NCBI GenBank assembly: GCA_023398575.1
Contig: JAEWSC010000016.1
Location: 43,219-107,218, forward strand
DNA length: 64,000 bases
Direction: 5' to 3'
Source of the DNA: Bacillota bacterium
GTDB lineage: Bacteria; Bacillota; Clostridia; Christensenellales; Aristaeellaceae
Positions within the stretch are counted from its first letter, which is position 1; every line of letters starts with the position of its first letter. A program made the position numbers and the translations under genes. Under the pieces are notes generated by a model, which made no database searches, was not told where the DNA came from, and worked only from the letters and a program-made list of their open reading frames with translations. This document shows positions 17,705-27,127 of this stretch, in pieces.

Positions 17705-17893
17705 TCTTTACCAATTATGAGGTCCATTTATCACGGTTTTCATACCAAGCTGGACGTAATTATCGGAAGCGAGTTGGTTAGATATGCACCAATGGCATGT
17801 TTTGTTGTCTGAAGGAAAAAGTTTGTAGAGACAATGTAAGGGCAGTAAGATACCTAAACCACTACATGGCCATCATGGATCGGCTATTTTTTA

Positions 17894-17922
17894 TTGCCTC
17901 AAATTGGATAGCATGCTATACT
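17894..17922 (+). promoter_or_regulatory. Promoter of hsdM-hsdS
   Basis: TTGCCT (17894-17899) and TATACT (17917-17922) have 17-base spacing; the hsdM ATG is at 17994. Confidence 0.5.
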
Positions 17923-17993
17923 TTCGGTGATATATTTCGAATTGCCGTCAACGTTTTCTTAATATACGCATTTTTCGATGGGAGTAAAAGTGA

Positions 17994-19472
17994 ATGATCA
18001 CAGGCGAAATCAAAAACAAGGTAGACAAGATATGGCTGGATATATGGGCCGGTGGTATCACAAGCCCCATTACTGTAATCGAGCAGCTAACGTATTTGAT
18101 GTTTATCCGTTCCCTGGATGAAAAGGAGCTGGCGAACGAAAGCTTTGAGGCTGCCAGCGGAATAAAGATGCCCAGGGTTTTCCCGCAGGATGCAGGCGGC
18201 CAGGCCATGCGCTGGAGCAAGTTCAAAAACCGGGATGCACGAGAGATGTACGAAATCGTACAGCAAAAGGTATTTCCATTCATCAAGACAATGAACGGCA
18301 ACGGGGATGAGACGGCTTTCTCCCGCTACATGCAGGATGCCATGTTCCAGTTCCCTGAGGGCAAGAAGCAGCTTTTGCAAAAGGTGGTCACCGGGCTGGA
18401 TGAGCTGTATGAGCACGACATCGCTGGCCGGGATATGCTGGGTGACTTGTATGAATACATGCTCAGCAAATTGAACACCGCCGGCCAGAACGGGCAGTTC
18501 CGCACGCCCAAGCACATACGGGATATGATGGTACGCCTGGTGGCCCCCGGCCCCGAAGACCGCATTTGCGACCCGGCCTGCGGCACAGCGGGCTTTCTGG
18601 TATCCTCGGCGGAATACATACGCGAAAAGTTTGAAGCACAAATGACCCAAAGCCAGTGGGCACATTTTGCCGGGGAAGGGTTCACAGGCTTCGATTCCGA
18701 TGCCACCATGCTTCGCATTTCCGCCATGAACCTGATGCTGCATGCCATCACCCATCCGGATATCCACCAGGAGGACAGCGTAAGCAAGCAGAATGAAACC
18801 TCCGCCAAGTTTGATGTGATATTGGCCAATCCCCCCTTTACAGGCAGCATTGATGAGGAGAGTATCAGCGATACATTAAAGGCCGTATGCAGCACTAAAA
18901 AGACGGAACTGCTTTTTGTGGCGCTGTTTTTGCGTATGCTCAAAAAGGGCGGTCGCTGCGCCTGCATCGTGCCGGACGGGGTGCTGTTCGGTTCCACCAA
19001 CGCCCATAAGATGCTACGTCGGGAGCTTGTGGAAAACCATAGGCTTCAGGCGGTGATTTCCAAACCCAGTGGTGTATATAAGCCTTATACAGGGGTAAGC
19101 ACCGCTATATTGGTATTCACCAAAACCGGTGCAGGAGGTACGGACAAGGTTTGGTTTTACGATATGCAAGCGGATGGATATAGCCTGGACGACAAGCGAA
19201 ATGAAATTGCACAGAACGATATCCCCGATATTATCGCCCGCTTCCACGCACCGCAGAGTGAGCAAGGCCGTGCTCGGACAGATCAGAGCTTTTTTGTGGA
19301 CAAGGCGGAAATCGTGGAAAAGGATTATGACCTGTCCATCAATCGCTACAAGGAGACGGTGTATGAAAAGGTGGAGCACGAAAGCCCGCTGGTGATTTTA
19401 CAGCGGCTGGAGGAGCTGTCCCTTGCAATTGATAACAAGATGGCAGAATTGCGAGGGTTGTTGGATGAGTAA
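17994..19472 (+). CDS. hsdM: Type I restriction-modification DNA methyltransferase subunit
   Basis: ATG 17994 lies nine bases after GGAG; 492 residues, normal length. Residues 1-130 are the HsdM N-terminal helical domain (EIKNKVDKIWLDIWAGGITS). Then comes the N6-adenine methylase domain with AdoMet motif DPACGTAGFLVSS near 192 and catalytic NPPF near 278. It methylates adenine in the host recognition sequence as an HsdM2S complex. Its stop overlaps the hsdS start by eight bases, so the two are translationally coupled. The sequence looks intact. Confidence 0.96.
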   Translation: MITGEIKNKVDKIWLDIWAGGITSPITVIEQLTYLMFIRSLDEKELANESFEAASGIKMPRVFPQDAGGQAMRWSKFKNRDAREMYEIVQQKVFPFIKTMNGNGDETAFSRYMQDAMFQFPEGKKQLLQKVVTGLDELYEHDIAGRDMLGDLYEYMLSKLNTAGQNGQFRTPKHIRDMMVRLVAPGPEDRICDPACGTAGFLVSSAEYIREKFEAQMTQSQWAHFAGEGFTGFDSDATMLRISAMNLMLHAITHPDIHQEDSVSKQNETSAKFDVILANPPFTGSIDEESISDTLKAVCSTKKTELLFVALFLRMLKKGGRCACIVPDGVLFGSTNAHKMLRRELVENHRLQAVISKPSGVYKPYTGVSTAILVFTKTGAGGTDKVWFYDMQADGYSLDDKRNEIAQNDIPDIIARFHAPQSEQGRARTDQSFFVDKAEIVEKDYDLSINRYKETVYEKVEHESPLVILQRLEELSLAIDNKMAELRGLLDE

Positions 19473-20616
19473 GTGGGAGAAGGTAAAGCTTGGGGATGTG
19501 GGTATTATCATCACTGGCAATACTCCACCAACAAACATAGATGAATACTATATCAGTAACGATATACCCTTTTATCGACCTAATGATATAAAAGAAGATG
19601 TCGTTGTTGATTTAGTAACACCAACCAAATATGTGGCTGAACAAGCACGCAAAAAATGCAGGATAATTCCTTCAAATAGTGTATTGGTTACATGCATTGG
19701 TATCATTGGGAAGGTAGCAATAACATCATCAGAATGTACGTGTAATCAACAAATTAATGCAATAATCCCATATCAAGAAACGTGTGATTGTAGGTATTTG
19801 GCATATACTGTTCTAAGCGCAAAAAAAGTGCTGCAAAACATTGCTAATGCGCCAGTTGTGCCAATTATAAACAAAACTCAGTTTTCAAATACATATATAC
19901 CTCTCCCTCCCATAGAACAACAGCGCAAAATCGCCGCCACGCTGGATGTGGTATCGGATTTACTAAAGATGCGAAAGCAGCAGCTTGCCGAACTGGACAA
20001 GCTTGTGAAATCGCAATTTACCGAGATGTTTGGGGACCTGGTGACGAATCCGATGGGGTGGGAAGTAAAGTCACTCTATGATATTGCAGATTACTATATC
20101 GGTTTAACATATAAGCCAACTGACGAAGCTAATGATGGAGTAATTGTACTTCGCTCAGGCAATATACAAAATGGGCAGATTGTCCTTTCAGATATCCTAA
20201 GAGTGAATAAGAAAATCCCAGATAAGCTTTTTGTAAAGAATAAAGATATTTTGATGTGCAGTAGAAATGGAAGCGAAAAGCTCGTTGGAAAAGTTGCATT
20301 GATAGAAAATCCAAGCGAAAGTATGACTTTCGGCGCTTTTATGACAATCGTAAGAAGCAGGCATTATAGGTATTTACTAACATTTTTTGAGAATGAAGCT
20401 TTTCGTGCTCAGATTACTTCTGCAAAAACAACGACTATCAATCAGATAACAAAGGCTATGCTTGATAGAATTTCTATTCCACTACCACCTTTGGCGCTTC
20501 AAAAACGATTTGCAGACTTTGTAGAAAGCGCTGACAAATTTAAGCATATCATCCAGCAATCCATCGACCAAACCCAAGCCCTGTTTGACAGCCTAATGAA
20601 CGAGTACTTTGAGTAA
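19465..20616 (+). CDS. hsdS: Type I restriction-modification specificity subunit
   Basis: ATG 19465 overlaps the end of hsdM; 383 residues. Two target-recognition domains are seen, each followed by a conserved helical segment: the first ends in YIPLPPIEQQRKIAATLDVV with its coiled coil (MRKQQLAELDKLVKSQFTEM), the second in RISIPLPPLALQKRFADFV. The duplicated layout reads the two halves of a bipartite DNA site. The first and second recognition domains are less G+C-rich than the flanking helices, typical of the exchange of recognition domains. No inverted-repeat shufflon or second hsdS is visible. Confidence 0.95.
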   Translation: MSKWEKVKLGDVGIIITGNTPPTNIDEYYISNDIPFYRPNDIKEDVVVDLVTPTKYVAEQARKKCRIIPSNSVLVTCIGIIGKVAITSSECTCNQQINAIIPYQETCDCRYLAYTVLSAKKVLQNIANAPVVPIINKTQFSNTYIPLPPIEQQRKIAATLDVVSDLLKMRKQQLAELDKLVKSQFTEMFGDLVTNPMGWEVKSLYDIADYYIGLTYKPTDEANDGVIVLRSGNIQNGQIVLSDILRVNKKIPDKLFVKNKDILMCSRNGSEKLVGKVALIENPSESMTFGAFMTIVRSRHYRYLLTFFENEAFRAQITSAKTTTINQITKAMLDRISIPLPPLALQKRFADFVESADKFKHIIQQSIDQTQALFDSLMNEYFE

Positions 20617-20627
20617 GGAGCTTCACC

Positions 20628-20656
20628 TTGACAACCGGGCAGACATACCATAATAT
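20628..20656 (+). promoter_or_regulatory. Separate promoter of hsdR
   Basis: TTGACA (20628-20633) and TAATAT (20651-20656) have 17-base spacing in the 119-base gap between hsdS and hsdR. The endonuclease can therefore be expressed apart from the methylase. Confidence 0.65.
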
Positions 20657-20735
20657 GGATAGTGAGTATGTGCTCCGATTCATTCATGTTCCTTTTCCTT
20701 GCCCGATGTACAGATGATGCATACGAGGTGATCCC

Positions 20736-23700
20736 ATGCCCGCCAACTTTGCCTATCTGTCGCAAAAGCCTGATTACGCCCTGTTCGCCCCGGCCTGCAT
20801 CGAGGCGGAGAAGGTTCTTGTTTCCTCCTCCGCCATGTGCGCGGTGGGCTGCCGCAAAGCGCTGGAGCTGGCGATCAAGTGGGTGTATTCCGCAGACAAC
20901 ACCATTCAGGCCCCCTATCAAAACAACCTGCAGGCACTTTTACATGAGCCGTCTTTCCGCTCTGCAGTAGATAACAAAACATGGAGCAAGCTGCCGTATA
21001 TCGTCAAACTGGGTAACCTGGCGGTGCACACGGAAAAGGCCATCACCAAAAGCGACGCTGTGCTGGCGCTTAGCAGCCTTTTCGAGTTTGTGCAATGGCT
21101 GGATTACTGCTATGGCGCGGATTATCTGGAAAGGCAGTTTTTTGAGGACCAGATTCCCACGGAAAAGGTTGTCATCGACGAAAAGAAGATCAGAGAGCAG
21201 GAAAGCCTGCTGACCGAAAAACAAGCGCAGATCGAGGAACTGCGAAAACAGATCGAAGCGCTCAGCACCGTTTATACGGCGGAGAAGGAGCAGCATCGGC
21301 AGGAACGCACCTTTGCGGCGGAAGATATTTCAGAGTTTGCCACGCGTAAAAAGTACATCGATGTGGACCTGCGCCTGATGGGCTGGACCCTGGGCGACGA
21401 TGTGCTGGAGGAATTAGAAGTCACCGGCATGGCGGGTGTCCCCGGACAGCTTGGTTATGCGGATTATGTTCTGTTTGGCCGCGACGGCCTGCCCCTGGCA
21501 GTGCTTGAAGCCAAGCGTACCAGCCGCGACCCCAACGCGGGCAAGCAGCAGGCCAAGCTATATGCCGACTGCCTGGAAAACCGCTACGGCCGCAGGCCAA
21601 TGATGTTTACCACCAACGGCTTTGAGACCTATTTCTGGGACGATAAAACCGCTCCCCAGCGCACGGTAAGCGGTATGTTCAGCCGGGAAGACCTGCAAAA
21701 GCTTATGGACCGGCGCCAGACCAGGCGGAACCTTTCTCAGATCGTCATCAATAGCAAAATCACCGAACGGTATTACCAGATGGAAGCCATTCGCGCCGTG
21801 TGTGACAGCATGGAAAAGGGCAGCCGTAGGAACTTGCTGGTGATGGCTACCGGCACGGGCAAGACAAGAGTGGCCGTAAGCCTCACAGATGTATTAAGCC
21901 GCGGCGGGCATGTGACTAATATTCTCTTTCTGGCAGACAGAACGGCGCTGGTGAGCCAGGCGAAGGATGTTTATCAAACCCATCTGCCTGACATGTCCTT
22001 ATGCAACCTGCTAAAGAACCAGGATGACAAAAACGCACGCATTGTGTTTTCCACGTATCCCACCATGCTAAACAGCATCGATAGCGCAAAATCCCAGGAT
22101 GGGCGCAAGCTTTTTACCCCCGCGCATTTTGACCTGATCATCATTGATGAGGCGCACCGCAGCATTTTCAAAAAGTACCGTGCCATATTCGATTACTTTG
22201 ATGCGCTGCTGGTGGGCCTCACAGCTACACCGAAGACGGATGTGGACAGGAATACCTATGACTTTTTTGAAATGGAGCACGGTGTACCAACCTATGCCTA
22301 CGATTATGAAACGGCGGTGTACAAGGACCATGTGCTGGTGCCCTATTACAACATCGAGACATCCCTGAAGTTTCTGGAGCAGGGCATTGTGTATGAGGAT
22401 CTGTCTGATGCGGACAAGGAACGTTATGAAGATGACTTTGCGGATGAGGATGGCGACATGCCCGATTTTATACCGGCTCCGCAGATCAATGAATTCATTT
22501 TCAACCAGAACACGGTGGACCGGGTGCTGCAAGATCTGATGAACAAGGGCATCAAGGTGCAGGGAGGTGACCGTATCGGCAAGACCATCCTTTTTGCGCA
22601 GAACAAGCGCCATGCCCAATACATTATAGAGCGGTTTGACAAGCTGTACCCGCAATACAAGGGCCAGTATGCCAAACGCATCATTTGCGACGATAGCTAT
22701 GCCCAGACACTGATACAGGATTTCAAACAGCCCGACAAGGTGCCTCATATCGCCGTATCGGTGGACATGATGGATACCGGCATCGATGTGCCGGAAGTGG
22801 TGAATCTAGTATACTTCAAAAAAGTACGCTCCAAAACAAAATTCTGGCAGATGCTGGGGCGCGGCACGCGTCTGTGCAAAGGCCTTGCCTGTTTAGACGG
22901 CAAGGATGGCGCATATGTGGACAAGCGCAGGTTTCTCATATTCGATTACGTGGGCAATTTTGAGTTCTTCCGCACGCACCAGGAAGGCATTGAAGCGACT
23001 GAGACGAGAAGCCTGTCGGAGGCCATTTTCGTAAAGCGGGTTTCCATTGTTCATTTGCTACAACAAGACGTGTACGCCGGTCTGAAGGATTGGCGGGATG
23101 AGCTTGTAAAGGGATTGCTTGCCCAGGTGCAGGCATTGAATACGGAGCTTACTTCCGTGCGCTTGCAGCTGCGGCATGTGGAGAAGTTCAAAATAAGGGA
23201 CAGCTATGTTTGCCTGACCGAGCAGGACAAGCATGACCTGAGTACAAGCATAGCGCCTCTGGTGTTTATGGATGATGCGGACGAGTATGCCAAGCAGTTT
23301 GACAATTTCATGTATGGCCTGATGCTGGCCCAAATGGAGCATAAGCCGAGTTTCAAAAAAAGCAGGACACAGCTTTGCAATATCTGCCTGGAGTTGCAAA
23401 AGCGAAGCACCATCCCGCAGATCAAGGCGAGCCTGCCCATCATTCAAACCGTTGGCACGGAGGAATTCTGGGCTTCCAATGACCTGAAATCGCTGGAAAT
23501 GGTACGCCTGGAGCTTCGTGGCCTGATTCAATTCATCATGGATGAAGGGAATGGAAGAAAGCCCATCTTTACCATTTTGTCGGACGAGGTGTTGGCCGTC
23601 AGGGAGGGAGATGCACTTGACCCTGCCTATGACTTTGAAGATTACAGGGTAAAGGTGAACCGCTATATCGAACGGCACCGGGACCATATAGCCATTTACA

Positions 23701-24101
23701 AGCTGCGTAATAATATCCCGCTTGCCCATGGCGATTATCAGGCCTTGTCAGATATTTTTACAAAGGAATTGGGTGTTGAGGCGGATTATAAGCGCGAATA
23801 CCAAGATTTGCCCTTTGGCCTTTTGATACGCCGGGTGGCTAAAGTTGAGCATAGCGCAGCAATGCAGGCGTTTTCGGAATTCATCAACGATCAATCACTT
23901 AACCAGCAGCAGATTGTGTTTATTCAAAAGATTGTGGATTATGTGGTTCAGAATGGATACATAGACGATGTATCTTTGCTTATGACTCCTCCCTTTGACA
24001 GGCCTCAGAGCTTTGTCAATCTATTTGACAGAAGCAAGCAGATTCGAATTCTTGAACTGGTGAAGCGGGTAAAGGAGAATGCTTTGCTAATAACGGGCTG
24101 A
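20736..24101 (+). CDS. hsdR: Type I restriction endonuclease subunit, with N-terminal DUF4145-like domain
   Basis: ATG 20736 follows GAGGTG; 1121 residues. Residues 1-130 look like a DUF4145 domain (CIEAEKVLVSSSAMCAVGCR; YIVKLGNLAVHTEKA). Residues about 145-200 form a charged coiled coil. Then comes the HSDR_N nuclease region (AVLEAKRTSRDPNAGKQQAK, the E-x-K of a PD-(D/E)XK site). The helicase motor has Walker A ATGTGKT near 370, IIIDEAHRS near 470 and a C-terminal helicase domain (VDMMDTGIDVPEV; QMLGRGTRLC). It translocates and cuts unmodified DNA with HsdM and HsdS. Reading frame intact. Confidence 0.95.
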   Translation: MPANFAYLSQKPDYALFAPACIEAEKVLVSSSAMCAVGCRKALELAIKWVYSADNTIQAPYQNNLQALLHEPSFRSAVDNKTWSKLPYIVKLGNLAVHTEKAITKSDAVLALSSLFEFVQWLDYCYGADYLERQFFEDQIPTEKVVIDEKKIREQESLLTEKQAQIEELRKQIEALSTVYTAEKEQHRQERTFAAEDISEFATRKKYIDVDLRLMGWTLGDDVLEELEVTGMAGVPGQLGYADYVLFGRDGLPLAVLEAKRTSRDPNAGKQQAKLYADCLENRYGRRPMMFTTNGFETYFWDDKTAPQRTVSGMFSREDLQKLMDRRQTRRNLSQIVINSKITERYYQMEAIRAVCDSMEKGSRRNLLVMATGTGKTRVAVSLTDVLSRGGHVTNILFLADRTALVSQAKDVYQTHLPDMSLCNLLKNQDDKNARIVFSTYPTMLNSIDSAKSQDGRKLFTPAHFDLIIIDEAHRSIFKKYRAIFDYFDALLVGLTATPKTDVDRNTYDFFEMEHGVPTYAYDYETAVYKDHVLVPYYNIETSLKFLEQGIVYEDLSDADKERYEDDFADEDGDMPDFIPAPQINEFIFNQNTVDRVLQDLMNKGIKVQGGDRIGKTILFAQNKRHAQYIIERFDKLYPQYKGQYAKRIICDDSYAQTLIQDFKQPDKVPHIAVSVDMMDTGIDVPEVVNLVYFKKVRSKTKFWQMLGRGTRLCKGLACLDGKDGAYVDKRRFLIFDYVGNFEFFRTHQEGIEATETRSLSEAIFVKRVSIVHLLQQDVYAGLKDWRDELVKGLLAQVQALNTELTSVRLQLRHVEKFKIRDSYVCLTEQDKHDLSTSIAPLVFMDDADEYAKQFDNFMYGLMLAQMEHKPSFKKSRTQLCNICLELQKRSTIPQIKASLPIIQTVGTEEFWASNDLKSLEMVRLELRGLIQFIMDEGNGRKPIFTILSDEVLAVREGDALDPAYDFEDYRVKVNRYIERHRDHIAIYKLRNNIPLAHGDYQALSDIFTKELGVEADYKREYQDLPFGLLIRRVAKVEHSAAMQAFSEFINDQSLNQQQIVFIQKIVDYVVQNGYIDDVSLLMTPPFDRPQSFVNLFDRSKQIRILELVKRVKENALLITG

Positions 24102-24265
24102 TACATTTACTATCGTATAGGTAGTATTGATGATGAGAATAGAACGTGAAGGACCTAATAGGTTTCCTAACAAACCGCCTCATTTGTGGGATTTACAATC
24201 ATAGTATATAGGCTATTATTGATTGCCCGTTTTCTAGTGGGCAAAAATATCGGGAGACGACATGC

Positions 24266-25162
24266 ATGACCGGCAAGAATATGAACTACTTTCTAATGGA
24301 CGGCACCCCAAATGGTCGGATAAAGTGTACACTCGCAAACTGGACGGGTGTCGCTTACAAAATACCCCGAATCAAACTCGTTGAATGCAAGAGCATAGAC
24401 TACCTTAAGCAGAGCGGCGTATACTTCCTTTTCAGTAAGGGAGACAACATCAAGCCTCTTGTTTATGTTGGCCAAGCGGGGACTCGTAAGAACGGCGAGG
24501 GTATTTTGAATCGTCTGAAGGAACATCACGCTTCACCAAAACAAGGTTTAGCAGACTGGTACGAAGCTATAGCATTCACTACCTCTAATAATATCTTCGG
24601 AGCAACCGAGATAAGTTGGCTTGAAAACCGGTTTTTTTCTCTCGCCATCGCAGCGAACCGCTATGAGGCGATGAATGGTAATGAACCGAACGCTGGAAAC
24701 GTCACAGAGGAGAAAGAATGCGAACTAGAGGAATACGTTGACTTTGCCAAGATTGTGATGGGTGTTCTCGGTCATTTGGTGTTTGAACCGTTGTCTGCTT
24801 CCATACTTTCATATAGCACGCCCTCAGAACAAGGCACGTCGCCTGTAATCTCATTAGAAATTAAGCAGGGAGATATTACAGCTTTCGGACAACGCACTAG
24901 TGATGGGTTTGTTGTTCTGAAAGGCAGTAAAATAAAAACAACTGTTGCGCCATCCTGCCCCAAGAACGCAAAGAAGCAGAGAGAAGTCAATGCTTTCAAA
25001 ATCGATCAAAACGGCATGTTAACTGAGGATATTCTACTCAATAGTGCAAATGAAGCAGCAGGATTTGTTGTTGGTCATCCTATTAGCGGAATCACGGCCT
25101 GGAAGACTGTTGAAGGAAAAAGTCTGAAAGAAATTGAAGCTGCAGAAGCAAGCGAATTATGA
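24266..25162 (+). CDS. GIY-YIG nuclease-domain protein with C-terminal DUF4357
   Basis: ATG 24266 follows GGGAGA by eight bases; 298 residues. The GIY-YIG core is GVYFLF (about 50-55) and VYVGQAG (about 67-73), followed by the conserved helix arginine in ILNRLKEHH and a glutamate in EISWLENRFF. The C-terminal part (ITAFGQRTSDGFVVLKGSKI; MLTEDILLNSANEAAGFVVG) matches DUF4357, a domain often attached to such nucleases. It could nick or cut DNA or RNA. It stands directly after the type I system, separated by 164 bases, so a restriction or abortive-infection role is plausible but unproven. Confidence 0.82.
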   Translation: MTGKNMNYFLMDGTPNGRIKCTLANWTGVAYKIPRIKLVECKSIDYLKQSGVYFLFSKGDNIKPLVYVGQAGTRKNGEGILNRLKEHHASPKQGLADWYEAIAFTTSNNIFGATEISWLENRFFSLAIAANRYEAMNGNEPNAGNVTEEKECELEEYVDFAKIVMGVLGHLVFEPLSASILSYSTPSEQGTSPVISLEIKQGDITAFGQRTSDGFVVLKGSKIKTTVAPSCPKNAKKQREVNAFKIDQNGMLTEDILLNSANEAAGFVVGHPISGITAWKTVEGKSLKEIEAAEASEL

Positions 25163-25278
25163 TCTAGTTATTTGGTGCAGGCATTACAATCACCTGCATA
25201 ATGTCTTCAGCTCGTTTGGCTGCTCCGGAATACACAAGAGGGATAGTCCTTCTGTTAAAGAGGATGGAGATGTGAGCT

Positions 25279-25986
25279 TTGGCTAGTTACAACCTATACT
25301 GTGATGAGAGTTGCCACCTAGAACATGACGGCATCAACGTGATGGTTCTTGGCGCTGTCTGGTGCCCAAATGATCATGTCAGGGAAATCAATACGCGGAT
25401 ACGTGAAATTAAAGCTCGATATGGATTCTCAAAAACTGCTGAGATGAAGTGGAGTAAAATTAGCTCTACGAATGTAGATCCATATTTTGACCTCGTCAAT
25501 TTTTTCTTTGATGAGAAAAACTTACATTTCAGGGCTCTGATCATCCCGGACAAATCACAGCTAGACCATGCACGATTCAACCAAACACATGATGATTGGT
25601 ATTACAAAATGTATTTTGAGATGCTCAAGGCAATCCTCTCTCGTGAGAATTGTTACGAAATATATATTGATGTCAAGGACACCCACACTAACAGGAAAGC
25701 TCAGAAGCTAAGAGAGGTATGCTCTAACAACATGTATGACTTTGAAGCTAGGGCGATACAAAAGATGCAACCAGTGCGGTCTGAAGAGGTGCAGATTATG
25801 CAAATTGTAGATCTGCTTATCGGATCTATGGGTTATAACAATAGAGTTTTTGAGCATGACCACCAGAAGAGCGCGGCTAAGATCAAAATTATTGAACTGA
25901 TTAAAAGGCGTTCTGGTTTAAGCTTGGACAAAAGTACATTACTGCGAGAGGACAAGTTTAATTTATTTTTCTGGGAGGCCAGGTAA
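25279..25986 (+). CDS. DUF3800 domain protein
   Basis: The only sensible start is TTG 25279, nine bases after GGAG; 235 residues. The N-terminal YCDESCH and VLGAVW blocks, AEMKWSKI, YIDVKDTHTN and the late IMQIVDLLIGSMGY block are hallmarks of DUF3800, a family with an RNase H-like core and conserved acidic residues (Asp8, Glu9). Its biochemical role is unknown; members are frequent in phage-defence and mobile regions. The gene at 25993 starts seven bases after its stop, so both are probably made together. Confidence 0.8.
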   Translation: MASYNLYCDESCHLEHDGINVMVLGAVWCPNDHVREINTRIREIKARYGFSKTAEMKWSKISSTNVDPYFDLVNFFFDEKNLHFRALIIPDKSQLDHARFNQTHDDWYYKMYFEMLKAILSRENCYEIYIDVKDTHTNRKAQKLREVCSNNMYDFEARAIQKMQPVRSEEVQIMQIVDLLIGSMGYNNRVFEHDHQKSAAKIKIIELIKRRSGLSLDKSTLLREDKFNLFFWEAR

Positions 25987-25992
25987 GAGGCT

Positions 25993-26517
25993 GTGAGTAG
26001 TAAAGTATGCTGGTTGCCAGGCCTTGAGTGCTACGAAGGCACAGGTGAGGATTGGAATGCTTATGAGGATATGCTGTACACAATATTTAAAGCTGCCTTC
26101 ATTGATACCAAGCCGCAATTTTATGGAAAGCGCGTAAACATTAGATTTAATCCAATAGTAAATGGGAAAGCAGAGGCATTCTACCATGTGACATGCCGCG
26201 ACTACCATCTGTTTGAAGAACGCTGTCCCGACTACCGTCGATGTGAGCGTATTCGGTGGGTCAGAAGCCTTATCGAGAATTATAACTGTGATGCCTCTCG
26301 CTGCCCTGATTGCGATGGCGTCAAGGTGTGGGAGGAACTCGCTCCGAAAGGATCAAATACTAGGGTTCATATTCTACTTGAAGAGGAGCGCTACATGGTC
26401 ATTATCGAACTACGTGGAGACTACAACCTGTTGATTACCGCGTTCTATATCGATCAGGATCACACCCTGAGAGCTCAGCTCAGACACTTTCGCGACTACT
26501 TAAATGCACATCGATGA
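25993..26517 (+). CDS. Unknown protein, possible PBECR-like toxin or nuclease fold
   Basis: GTG 25993 lies seven bases after the DUF3800 stop, with GAGG in between; 174 residues, soluble. The C-terminal 90 residues (ERIRWVRSLIENY; a Cys-rich CPDCDG turn; VHILLEEERYMVIIELRGDY; LLITAFYIDQDHTLRAQL) look to me like the small phage proteins of the barnase/EndoU/RelE-like (PBECR) group, with a histidine and arginine near the end. That is a memory-based resemblance, not a search result. Two cysteine pairs may bind a metal. It is clearly coupled to the DUF3800 gene. No function is assigned. Confidence 0.6.
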   Translation: MSSKVCWLPGLECYEGTGEDWNAYEDMLYTIFKAAFIDTKPQFYGKRVNIRFNPIVNGKAEAFYHVTCRDYHLFEERCPDYRRCERIRWVRSLIENYNCDASRCPDCDGVKVWEELAPKGSNTRVHILLEEERYMVIIELRGDYNLLITAFYIDQDHTLRAQLRHFRDYLNAHR

Positions 26518-26585
26518 AGTAACTTTTTGGTTTTTTTTCGTAAGATAATAATGAGTGTAGAGGAAAATCAGTTATGTTTTCCCTC

Positions 26586-26688
26586 TTGACAAGCGCTCAG
26601 CATGTGCTATACTCGAAATAGCTCATCTGCCGTGTGTAGAAGGAGTCTCTGAAAACGTCTTGTTTAGTCAAGGCGTTTTCTGTTTTTT
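26586..26688 (+). ncRNA. Near-consensus promoter plus short leader ending in a terminator
   Basis: TTGACA (26586-26591) and TATACT (26608-26613) have 16-base spacing. About 40 bases after the expected start of transcription a 12-pair hairpin (GAAAACGTCTTG with CAAGGCGTTTTC, 26651-26680) is followed by TGTTTTTT. The expected product is a terminated RNA of roughly 70 bases. It may be a small RNA or an attenuator leader of the broken gene that follows. Confidence 0.55.
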
Positions 26689-26703
26689 GGTAGTTCGAAG
26701 TGA

Positions 26704-26933
26704 AGTGTCTATTCGGGTGCACGCCTCAAGAACGGCATACTATGGCTCTACAGCGCGCTTGTTATTGAATATGAACAGGAGTTCTATGTGCTCTCCGAAG
26801 GCCACCCTGAATTCATCAGCGGATGGATGCGTTTGCAAAGCTGGGCTATAAAATTCCACAGGAAATTCCACCTAAGACCTTTGCTTCATATGAAGCGCTA
26901 TTGAAGTTGGGATACGACAAGTATATAATATGA
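26704..26933 (+). pseudogene. Frameshifted remnant of an unknown small gene
   Basis: One frame (26704-26826) reads ...LKNGILWLYSALVIEYEQEF then YVLSEGHPEFISGW. It continues only after a frame change at about 26826 as DAFAKLGYKIPQEIPPKTFA, then SYEALLKLGYDKYII and TGA 26931-26933. Both halves have protein-like composition and join smoothly, so this looks like a decayed gene lacking its 5' end. From 26934 to 27110 nothing else is seen. Confidence 0.45.
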
Positions 26934-27127
26934 CAGAAAATTTATAATTTCGCACATAAAGTCTACCTTTGTCCCCCTAACTTGTTTTTGTAAGACCCGT
27001 CGCCTAATTAATTGCGATCGACACGGTGATAGTGCTGTGGACAGTGCTAACGGTTAAAAAAGATGACCAACCATTTACTTGGATAGTTTGAACTTTAACT
27101 ATACTGAGTTTGAAGGGGAGGAAAGGC

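Noticed and set aside
17797..17997. Small plus-strand frame before hsdM
   Set aside because: It covers the hsdM promoter and ends at the hsdM start; no ribosome site.
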